Shown here piece after piece: positions 1 to 5,621 of a stretch of DNA of 9,591 nt. A program made the position numbers and the translations under genes. The stretch comes from Chloroflexota bacterium (GTDB taxonomy: Bacteria; Chloroflexota; Limnocylindria; Limnocylindrales; CSP1-4). The stretch covers positions 1 through 9,591 of the forward strand of contig JAICUV010000120.1 of assembly GCA_025935655.1 (NCBI GenBank), read 5' to 3'. Under the pieces are notes generated by a model. It was not told the DNA's origin, ran no database searches, and saw nothing but the letters and a program-made list of their open reading frames with translations. Numbering within the stretch: the first letter of the stretch is position 1; each line of letters begins with the position of its first letter.

Positions 1-1151
1 ATGGCGCCGAGCTCCGAGAGCGCGAGCTTCGCGAAGTCGAGCGCGAGCGCGATCGGCTCTCCGTGGAAGTTGCCGCCGCTGATCACGAGCCCGCCGCCGG
101 TTGCCAGGGCGTCGACGGGGACATCGCCGCCCGAGGGGAACACGAGCGGGTTGTCGGTCGCGGAGTTGAGCTCGATGTCCAGGACACGCCGGAGATGGTC
201 GAGGGCGTCGCGAACGGCGCCGTGGACCTGCGGCACGCAGCGCAGCGAGTACGGGTCCTGGACCTTGTGCGCGGACCCGTGGTGCCCGGTCTGGAGGCCG
301 GAATCGCGCAGGAGGTGGCGGAGCTCGCCGGCGACGGCGACCTGGCCCGGGTGCGGGCGCGCCAGCTGGTACGGGGCGGCGAACGCGACCTCGGTCCCCA
401 GCAGCGCCTCGACGGACATCGCCGCCGCGACGGACGCCGTCCGGACGAGGCGGTCCGCGTCGGCGAGCAGCAGCGCCCCGAGCGCGGACATGAGCTGCGT
501 GCCGTTGAGGAGCGCGAGGCCCTCCTTCGGCTGGAGCGTCAGCGGCTCGAGCCCGTGCTCGCGCAGCGCGACGAGCGCCGGCACGACCTGCCCGTCGAGC
601 TCCACCTGTCCGCGACCGATGACCGGCAGCGCGAGGTGGGCCAGCGGGGCGAGATCGCCGGACGCCCCGACGCTCCCCTGCTCCGGGACCACGGGGTGGA
701 TGCCCAGCTCCAGGAGCCGGCACAGGAAGTCCACGAGCTCGGGGCGGCAGCCGGAGTGCCCCAGGGCGAGGGTGTTCGCGCGCAGCAGGAGCATCGCCCG
801 GACGACCTCGCGCGGGAACGGCCGCCCCACGCCCGCCGCGTGCGAGGCGATGAGGTTCTCCTGGAGCGCGGCCGCGTCACCGGGTGGGATGGACGTCGTG
901 GCGAGATCGCCGAAGCCGGTGGTGACGCCATAGACGACCTCGCCCCGCGCGACGAGGGTGTCGATGACGTCTCGCGCCTCCTGCATCCGCGCGCGGGCGT
1001 GGACATCGAGCGCGGCACGCGCACCGTGGCGGGCGACGGCCTCGACGTCGGCGATGGTCAGGTCGGCACCCGTCAGGACGACGGGGGCGGTCACATCGCG
1101 ATCGGACGTACGCGCTGGTACGAAGTGGGCATCGGTCACGACAGCGAGCAT
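1..1151 (-). CDS. hutH: Histidine ammonia-lyase, N-terminal part (runs off left edge)
   Basis: This enzyme removes ammonia from L-histidine to give trans-urocanate, the first step of histidine breakdown in the cytoplasm. The frame reads 383 complete codons from ATG 1151 to the window edge; the family is about 510 residues, so the C-terminal quarter is outside. Visible hallmarks are YGVTTGFG (Tyr74), SHAAG (the HAL-type His), GASGDLAPLAH (Ala163-Ser164-Gly165, which cyclises to the MIO electrophile; Pseudomonas Ala142-Gly144), LLNGTQ, DPYSLRC and SGGNFHGEP. Start choice is uncertain. ATG 1151 has GAAGGG upstream. GTG 1139 lies 7 nt after TATGCT (1152-1147) and could be a leaderless start. GTG 1094 would give an N-terminus closest to Pseudomonas and Streptomyces HutH. 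The gene is divergent from the dedA pair. No other hut gene is visible. Confidence 0.93.
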   Translation of the reverse strand, partial: MLAVVTDAHFVPARTSDRDVTAPVVLTGADLTIADVEAVARHGARAALDVHARARMQEARDVIDTLVARGEVVYGVTTGFGDLATTSIPPGDAAALQENLIASHAAGVGRPFPREVVRAMLLLRANTLALGHSGCRPELVDFLCRLLELGIHPVVPEQGSVGASGDLAPLAHLALPVIGRGQVELDGQVVPALVALREHGLEPLTLQPKEGLALLNGTQLMSALGALLLADADRLVRTASVAAAMSVEALLGTEVAFAAPYQLARPHPGQVAVAGELRHLLRDSGLQTGHHGSAHKVQDPYSLRCVPQVHGAVRDALDHLRRVLDIELNSATDNPLVFPSGGDVPVDALATGGGLVISGGNFHGEPIALALDFAKLALSELGA

Positions 1152-1169
1152 AGGCTACCCTTCGGCCCG
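1139..1169. promoter_or_regulatory. Compact divergent promoter between hutH and dedA
   Basis: Both genes must be read from this short gap. On the + strand TACCCT (1156-1161) is followed by 7 nt and then GTG 1169. On the - strand TATGCT (1152-1147) is followed by 7 nt and then GTG 1139. Both fit a -10 element placed so that transcription starts at or next to the start codon. I see no convincing -35 for either; these would fall inside the opposite gene. If the hutH start is ATG 1151, its -10 is elsewhere and the gap is only 17 bp. Confidence 0.45.
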
Positions 1170-1834
1170 TGTTCGACTTCCTGAACGGTCCCGTCCGCGA
1201 CCTCATCACGGCGGTCTACGAGGCGGCCGGCTATGTCGGCGTGGCCCTGTGGGTCGCGATCGAGAGCGTCGTGATCCCCATCCCGTCGGAGCTGGTCCTG
1301 CCCTTCGCGGGGTTCCTCGCCGCCGACCCCACCTCCATCGAGCCGCTCTCCGGCTCGGCGTGGTCGATCCCGCTGCTCGTCGCGGCGGCGACCGTCGGCT
1401 CGCTCGTCGGCGCGTTGGTCGCGTATGCGATCGGGTACGTGGGCGGCCGGCCGGTGCTCCTGCGCTGGGGCCGCGTCCTGCGCTTCACCGAGGACGACCT
1501 CGACCGCACGGAGGCGTTCTTCGCGCGCTGGGGCCCCGCCGCCGCGTTCCTCGGCCGGATGGTCCCGGTCGTCCGCTCGCTCGTCTCGTTCGGGGCAGGC
1601 GTCGGGCGGATGCGGCTCCTCCCGTTCGTCTTCTTCACCGTCCTCGGCTCCATCCCGTGGAACCTCGCGCTCGTGCTCGCGGGCTACGCCCTCGGCGAGC
1701 GCTGGGCCCACGTCGAGGTCCTGCTCGCCCAGTTCGAGTCGGTCGTGCTGGTTGGCCTCGCGCTCGTCGCGCTCGCCTGGGTCTGGCTGCGGTTCGTCCG
1801 CCCCCGCCTCGGCACCACGGACCTGGCGGAGTAG
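1169..1834 (+). CDS. DedA family membrane protein (first of tandem pair)
   Basis: This 221-residue integral membrane protein belongs to the DedA/SNARE-associated (VTT) superfamily. Characterised members flip undecaprenyl phosphate or phospholipids across the inner membrane and affect envelope integrity and drug or pH tolerance. The signature ESVVIPIPSELVLPFAG is near residues 31-47. The second conserved block is FFARWGPAAAFLGRMVPVVR, continuing to GAGVGRM, with the paired conserved Arg residues. Hydrophobic stretches flank both, and the C-terminus is hydrophobic with a basic tail. GTG 1169 is chosen because it gives a family-typical N-terminus (MFDFLNGPVRDLI) and sits 7 nt after TACCCT; there is no ribosome binding site. 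Its stop is 3 bp before the next dedA, so the two are co-transcribed. The substrate cannot be told from sequence. Confidence 0.9.
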   Translation: MFDFLNGPVRDLITAVYEAAGYVGVALWVAIESVVIPIPSELVLPFAGFLAADPTSIEPLSGSAWSIPLLVAAATVGSLVGALVAYAIGYVGGRPVLLRWGRVLRFTEDDLDRTEAFFARWGPAAAFLGRMVPVVRSLVSFGAGVGRMRLLPFVFFTVLGSIPWNLALVLAGYALGERWAHVEVLLAQFESVVLVGLALVALAWVWLRFVRPRLGTTDLAE

Positions 1835-1837
1835 CCC

Positions 1838-2539
1838 GTGCTGAGCTTCATCGACCAGACGGTCATCCCGTTCCTGCAGCAGCTGTACGGCGCGCTGGGC
1901 TACCTGGGCGTGGGCCTCGCGATGGCCATCGAGTCCGCGATGGTCCCGCTGCCGTCCGAGCTGATCCTCCCGTTCGCGGGCTTCATGGTCTCGGACGCGA
2001 GCCAGATCGAGCGGTTCACCGGCCAGCCATGGGGCTTCTGGATCGTGGTCATCGTGGCGACCATCGGCAACACGATCGGCTCGCTGGTCGCGTACGCGAT
2101 CGGCGCGTACGGTGGCCGGCCGTTCCTCGAGCGGTACGGCAAGTACCTGCTGATCCGCGACCACGAGATCGAGGCGGCGGACCACTTCTTCGCGAAGTAC
2201 GGCGCGGCGACCGTGTTCTTCGGGCGGCTGCTGCCGATCGTCCGGACGTTCATCTCGTTCCCGGCCGGCGTCACCCGGATGCCGCTCGGCAAGTTCATCG
2301 TCTACTCGACGGCCGGGGCGCTGCCGTGGTCCATCGCGCTCGTCTACGCGGGCACGGTCCTGGGCGCGAACTGGACGCAGATCCGCGAGGCGCTCAAGCC
2401 GTTCGACCTGGCCATCGCCATCGCCGTGGTCCTTGGCGCCCTGACCCTGTTGTGGTGGCGACTCGGGACCCCCGGCCGGCCGAAGCGCTCGCCGCCCGCC
2501 GTCGATGCCGCGGCCGAGCCCGCCGACACCGAGGCGTAG
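1838..2539 (+). CDS. DedA family membrane protein (second of tandem pair)
   Basis: This is a second DedA/VTT-superfamily protein, 233 residues. It carries the same signatures as its neighbour: ESAMVPLPSELILPFAGF near residue 31 and FFAKYGAATVFFGRLLPIVR followed by FPAGVTRM. A hydrophobic helix near the end is followed by a charged, Pro/Ala-rich tail. Core blocks match the first copy closely (SLVAYAIG, GGRP, SELxLPFAGF), while loops and tail differ, as expected from an old tandem duplication. GTG 1838 has GGAG (1828-1831) 6 nt upstream, inside the end of the first gene, so translation here is Shine-Dalgarno type and probably coupled. The gene converges on the phosphatase gene with 6 bp between stops. 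A heteromeric or substrate-split pair is possible but is inference. Confidence 0.9.
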   Translation: MLSFIDQTVIPFLQQLYGALGYLGVGLAMAIESAMVPLPSELILPFAGFMVSDASQIERFTGQPWGFWIVVIVATIGNTIGSLVAYAIGAYGGRPFLERYGKYLLIRDHEIEAADHFFAKYGAATVFFGRLLPIVRTFISFPAGVTRMPLGKFIVYSTAGALPWSIALVYAGTVLGANWTQIREALKPFDLAIAIAVVLGALTLLWWRLGTPGRPKRSPPAVDAAAEPADTEA

Positions 2540-2545
2540 CGGGCT

Positions 2546-3253
2546 CTACTCCCAGGGCAGCGTGTCGGGGCCGCGAAGGTGGCCCAGGTCGTTGCCCACG
2601 ATGAGCTTCGCGTCCTCGGGGCCGTCCCCGTCCTCCCAGCGCAGGACCGTGAGGTTGCCCTGGCCCTGCACGAACCGCTTGCGGTAGTCGCGCACGTCCG
2701 TGCCCAGGGCGACACACAGCAGGATGCGGTTCGTGGACGAGTGCGCGACCGCGAGCACGGGACGGTTCTCGGGAGCCGCGGTGGGACCGCCGGGCGAGGT
2801 CGCCGCGCGGAACGAGGCCCGCGCGTACCAGGCGCGGTGCTCCTCGATGAGGTCGGCGAGGAACGAGCGCACGCGCTCCGCCACGTCGTTGCCGGACTCG
2901 CCGCCGGGGCAGGGCAGGCGGTCAGGGGCGAGCTCCCACTCGCGCCGCGCGGCGAGGTCCCGCTCCTCGAGCTGGCTGTAGGTCAGCCCTTCCCACGCGC
3001 CGTAGTCCATCTCCTTGAGCCGCGGGTCGGCCTCCACGGGCAGGCCGGGCGCGATGATCTCCGCCGTCTCGCGGGCGCGGAACAGCGGGCTCGTGATCAC
3101 GCGGTCGAAGTGCACGGCCGAGAGCCGGTGCGCCAGCGCCTGGGCCTGGCGTCGGCCGGCCTCGTTGATCGAGATGTCCACCCGCTGGCCCAGGTGCTGC
3201 TCCGGCTCGGAGCGGTCCGTGAGGCCGTGGCGGGTGAGGACGAGGGTCAGCAT
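2546..3253 (-). CDS. Histidine phosphatase family protein (phosphoglycerate mutase-like)
   Basis: This 235-residue cytoplasmic enzyme belongs to the branch-1 histidine phosphatase superfamily, whose members are phosphoglycerate mutases and broad phosphatases acting through a phosphohistidine. LTRHG at residues 6-10 contains the phospho-accepting His9. SPLFRARET (55-63) holds conserved Arg59, RLKEMDYGAWEG carries the likely acid Glu81, and PGGES is at 116-120. The second catalytic His is His171 in VAHSSTNR, in place of the common (S/G)HGG. A Pro/Gly/Ala-rich stretch at about 142-164 before this strand looks like a lineage insertion. ATG 3253 is chosen because the RHG motif should lie near the N-terminus. 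A longer in-frame start at 3307 would run through the promoter. TAGACT ends 8 nt before this ATG. The substrate is not predictable; mutase, CobC-like and generic phosphatase roles all remain open. Confidence 0.88.
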   Translation of the reverse strand: MLTLVLTRHGLTDRSEPEQHLGQRVDISINEAGRRQAQALAHRLSAVHFDRVITSPLFRARETAEIIAPGLPVEADPRLKEMDYGAWEGLTYSQLEERDLAARREWELAPDRLPCPGGESGNDVAERVRSFLADLIEEHRAWYARASFRAATSPGGPTAAPENRPVLAVAHSSTNRILLCVALGTDVRDYRKRFVQGQGNLTVLRWEDGDGPEDAKLIVGNDLGHLRGPDTLPWE

Positions 3254-3305
3254 CGCCGCCCAGTCTAGGGGCACTGGCCAAGCCGATCGGCGACAAACTG
3301 GTGCC
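3254..3305. promoter_or_regulatory. Divergent promoter region, phosphatase / membrane protein
   Basis: This 52-bp gap separates two divergent genes. On the - strand TAGACT (3267-3262) is followed by 8 nt and ATG 3253. On the + strand CAAACT (3294-3299) is followed by 6 nt and ATG 3306. Neither start has a purine-rich ribosome binding site, so both look leaderless. No clear -35 is visible at 16-18 bp. Confidence 0.45.
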
Positions 3306-4127
3306 ATGGCCGTTCACCGCGTCGATCGCGCCGCCTTCCAGGCCCGTGGCACGCTCGTCTCGGGCGCCATCGGGCCTGCCCTGCGACGGGCGACCTGGGC
3401 CGGCGCGCTCGTCGACGGCATCCTCGCGGCCGTCGTCGGGACGATGCTCGCCGGCTGGGGCCTCGTCGGTGCCGCGGTTGCCGCCGCCATCGCGACGGCC
3501 GGCGGTCTCCTCGTCGCGTGGGTCGCGATTCCCGTGCGAACCCGCCGCGCGTTCGAGACGTTCGCGTGGCTCGGGCGACGGGAGCTCGACCGGATCCGCG
3601 AGCAGACCGGCGCCCCGTTCACCGGGACCACGCCCGACGCCGCGGTCCGCTGGCTGGACGACAACCCGTCGTCGCCGGTGACCGCGCTGCCACGCGTGGA
3701 GGTGCTCGCGATGCTCGGCCGCTTCGACGAGGCGGAGGCCGAGGCCGCGCGCTTCCCCCCGCCCCGTGACGACATCGAGGCCGTTGCGCAGGTGCTGTTC
3801 CGGGTGCACGCCCGGTTCGTGGCGGACGCACCGGCCGACGCCGGGCTCCGCGCAGCGGTGCTCGCGCTGGAGGCCAGGCTCGACCCGGCGTCCGAGGCGG
3901 CGACGGAGCTGCGCGTCGGCCTCGCGATCGGGACCGCGCGCGAGCGACTCGCCGCGGGTCGAGCCGACTGGGACGAGGCGCTGCTGGCCGTCCGGCCGTC
4001 GCTCGGGAATGCGCCCTCGCGGGTGCTCCTTCGCGACGTGTGGTCGAAGCTCGCGTTGTCGATGTTCGGGATCGCGGTCGGCCTCGTCCTGCTGTTCGGG
4101 ATCCTCGCGAGCGCGGTCTCCGTGTGA
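3306..4127 (+). CDS. Hypothetical membrane protein, three predicted helices
   Basis: I do not recognise this 273-residue protein. After a charged N-terminus, two adjacent hydrophobic segments at about residues 33-75 (ILAAVVGTMLAGWGL, then VGAAVAAAIATAGGLLVAWV) form a probable hairpin through the membrane. A soluble middle of about 170 residues is rich in Ala, Glu and Arg and predicted mostly helical. It includes PDAAVRWLDDNP and EVLAMLGRFDEAEAEAARF, the latter resembling a single TPR-like helix pair. A final helix at about 248-270 (LALSMFGIAVGLVLLFGIL) ends close to the C-terminus. ATG 3306 is chosen because it lies 6 nt after CAAACT and leaves a clean gap to the divergent phosphatase gene. 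The small His-rich gene 31 bp downstream is likely in the same unit. The function is unknown. Confidence 0.72.
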   Translation: MAVHRVDRAAFQARGTLVSGAIGPALRRATWAGALVDGILAAVVGTMLAGWGLVGAAVAAAIATAGGLLVAWVAIPVRTRRAFETFAWLGRRELDRIREQTGAPFTGTTPDAAVRWLDDNPSSPVTALPRVEVLAMLGRFDEAEAEAARFPPPRDDIEAVAQVLFRVHARFVADAPADAGLRAAVLALEARLDPASEAATELRVGLAIGTARERLAAGRADWDEALLAVRPSLGNAPSRVLLRDVWSKLALSMFGIAVGLVLLFGILASAVSV

Positions 4128-4143
4128 GAATGGCGCCCGGAGG
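4123..4143 (+). promoter_or_regulatory. Possible extended -10 and distant ribosome binding site
   Basis: TGT followed by GAGAAT (4123-4131) resembles an extended -10 element and overlaps the stop codon of the upstream gene. GGAGG at 4139-4143 is a good anti-16S match but lies 15 nt from ATG 4159, which is far. The small gene may have its own promoter or be read through from the upstream gene. Confidence 0.25.
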
Positions 4144-4158
4144 TTCCGACGAGACCAG

Positions 4159-4398
4159 ATGAGCGACACCCACCCCGCGCCCGAGTCCCCCGGCGAGCAC
4201 GACCACGCGCCCGACGCGCACGGCGCGGCCACCGGTCACGCGGAGGGCGCCCATGGCCACGACGACCACATGCACACGGGGATGGTGCTGGGCCCGACGG
4301 ACCTGCGGATGTGGGCGGCCGGCGTCGCGGGCGTGATCGTCGCCCTGCTGGTGACCGCCGGCTTCGTGGCCGCGACGGGCTTCCGGTTCAACGCCTGA
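4159..4398 (+). CDS. Small His-rich single-pass membrane protein, hypothetical
   Basis: This is a 79-residue protein I cannot assign. Residues 1-43 are hydrophilic and hold nine histidines with many Asp, Glu and Gly, including HDHAPDAHG and HGHDDHMH, a composition typical of divalent-metal-binding tails. Residues from about 50 to 74 (MWAAGVAGVIVALLVTAGFV) form one transmembrane helix, and the C-terminus is short (TGFRFNA). Codon usage matches the neighbours, with GC-rich third positions. ATG 4159 is chosen because the protein start is clean and GGAGG lies upstream at a long 15-nt spacing. Reading further upstream in this frame gives only low-complexity Arg/Ser-rich sequence antisense in character. 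It converges on the channel gene. Metal binding is inferred from composition only. Confidence 0.62.
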   Translation: MSDTHPAPESPGEHDHAPDAHGAATGHAEGAHGHDDHMHTGMVLGPTDLRMWAAGVAGVIVALLVTAGFVAATGFRFNA

Positions 4399-4410
4399 CG
4401 CGTTGAGCGC

Positions 4411-4432
4411 CTGACGAGCGGATCGTCGTCAG
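4411..4432. terminator. Inverted repeat between convergent genes, possible bidirectional terminator
   Basis: CTGACGA (4411-4417) and TCGTCAG (4426-4432) are perfect 7-bp arms around an 8-nt loop. It sits between the stop of the His-rich gene (4398) and the end of the channel gene, and includes the channel stop codon (4431-4429). The position suits termination from both sides. There is no T-tract on either strand, so it is not a classical intrinsic terminator. Confidence 0.35.
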
Positions 4433-5556
4433 CCGACGACCCCGGTCGCCAGCACCTCCGGCTCGTCCGCGGCACCGGCGGCGGCCGCCGCCACCGGGTT
4501 GGGCTCGTCGGTCACGTACGCCGAGTGCATCGGGCGGTCCCACCAGGGCGTCGGCGCCAGCGTCAGCTTCTCCAGCTTGCGCAGCACGGTGTCGTAGTTC
4601 ACCCGCCAGCCGTTGAAGTCGCGCCAGGCCTGGTCGCGGTCGGCGACGATGGGGACCCCCGAGGCGGCAAGGACGCCGACGGCCCGGTCGAACCGCTCTC
4701 GGTCGATGCTCGTCGCGTCGGTCGGCTCGGGGTGCGGGTCGTAGGCGATGTTGAAGAACGAGCCGATCCGGCGCAGCGCGATGTACCCGGCGCGGATCAT
4801 GAGGTCCGCCTGGACGTCGGGCGGCACCGCCACCACCGAGCGCATCAGCGCCGCGGCGTCCATCATCGCGCCGGCCGCGTTGACCCACGACTTGTCATGC
4901 TGCTGCGAGCGGTAGAACACGAGGACCGGCAGCGAGCTGTGGGTCTCCTCGAGCTCGGCGAACCACTGCTCCCACTTCTCGTACATCTCGTGCATCACGT
5001 CCAGCCCGGAGACGCGGTGCATGCGCGTGATCATCACGACCGGTGACGGCGGCGAGTCCGCGCGGACCTCGAGCAGGCTCACCAGCAGCTCGCGCCGCGA
5101 GAACGCGCTGTAGATCGTGGGCAGGTACGAGATGAGGAGCGCCACGAGCGCGAGGCCGATCGCGGCCTCCACGAACGCGAGCGCATCCCCGCCGGGGATC
5201 GCGGGCTCCCGGAACCCGAGTGTCACGAGGGACGAGCCGCTCACCACGAGCGCCTCCTCCATCGGCAGCCCGAGCGCCCAGTAGATCGCCCCGAAGCCGA
5301 ACACGAGGAGCACCAGCCACCACGCCGGCAGGAGGACCAGCGAGATCGGGCCGTAGTAGGCCATGACCCGGTCGCGGAACTCGTACGGGCGGCTGGGCGG
5401 CGCGGCCAGGTCGAACAGCTTGCGGATCGCCCGGAACGCGTACCGGGTCAGCGGGTCGTTGTCGCCGCGGGGCACGACGAACGTCCGGACGGCGCTCAGC
5501 ACCGTGCGCACGATGACGAGGAGCCCGAGCAGCCCGACGACGACCTGGAGGATCAC
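4429..5556 (-). CDS. Ion-channel-like membrane protein with soluble C-terminal domain
   Basis: This 375-residue protein has the shape of a two-helix potassium-channel-type subunit plus an extra N-terminal helix. Residues 3-23 are hydrophobic, and 70-95 form the outer helix (LVLLPAWWLVLLVFGFGAIY). Residues 103-121 form a pore-loop-like segment (SGSSLVTLGFREPAIPG), and 125-150 the inner helix. The filter reads T112-L-G-F-R-E117 where K+ channels have TVGYGD, so the second Gly is Arg116. Ion selectivity is therefore unclear, and it may not conduct K+. About 220 residues follow as a cytosolic, mostly helical domain I do not recognise, without an obvious RCK nucleotide-binding motif. GTG 5556 is chosen because TATGCT (5568-5563) lies 6 nt upstream and the reading frame above it runs antisense-style through fhs. 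It lies 65 bp downstream of fhs, on the same strand. Confidence 0.72.
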   Translation of the reverse strand: MILQVVVGLLGLLVIVRTVLSAVRTFVVPRGDNDPLTRYAFRAIRKLFDLAAPPSRPYEFRDRVMAYYGPISLVLLPAWWLVLLVFGFGAIYWALGLPMEEALVVSGSSLVTLGFREPAIPGGDALAFVEAAIGLALVALLISYLPTIYSAFSRRELLVSLLEVRADSPPSPVVMITRMHRVSGLDVMHEMYEKWEQWFAELEETHSSLPVLVFYRSQQHDKSWVNAAGAMMDAAALMRSVVAVPPDVQADLMIRAGYIALRRIGSFFNIAYDPHPEPTDATSIDRERFDRAVGVLAASGVPIVADRDQAWRDFNGWRVNYDTVLRKLEKLTLAPTPWWDRPMHSAYVTDEPNPVAAAAAGAADEPEVLATGVVG

Positions 5557-5568
5557 CGCGGGAGCATA
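5557..5568 (-). promoter_or_regulatory. -10 element next to the channel GTG start
   Basis: TATGCT (5568-5563) followed by 6 nt then GTG 5556. No ribosome binding site is present, which fits a leaderless transcript. The 65-bp gap to fhs also holds a weak 5-bp stem (ACCGG 5598-5602 with CCGGT 5608-5612) that could end the fhs message, without a T-tract. Confidence 0.45.
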
Positions 5569-5621
5569 GGCGGAACCCGGGTCCGCGCCCAGCGCGAACC
5601 GGTGGGGCCGGTCAGCGGGCC

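Noticed and set aside
63..1184. Long + strand frame opposite hutH
   Set aside because: It is an Arg/Asp/Glu-rich antisense shadow typical of GC-rich coding DNA, with no family features. The opposite strand encodes a clear HutH.
958..2604. 548-residue + strand frame across hutH and both dedA genes
   Set aside because: It crosses a divergent promoter and two genes in another frame, and is Arg/Pro-rich throughout. It is a shadow.
2922..4232. 436-residue - strand frame across the membrane protein and phosphatase genes
   Set aside because: It is low-complexity and opposite a plausible membrane protein. Its end is an out-of-frame reading of the phosphatase.
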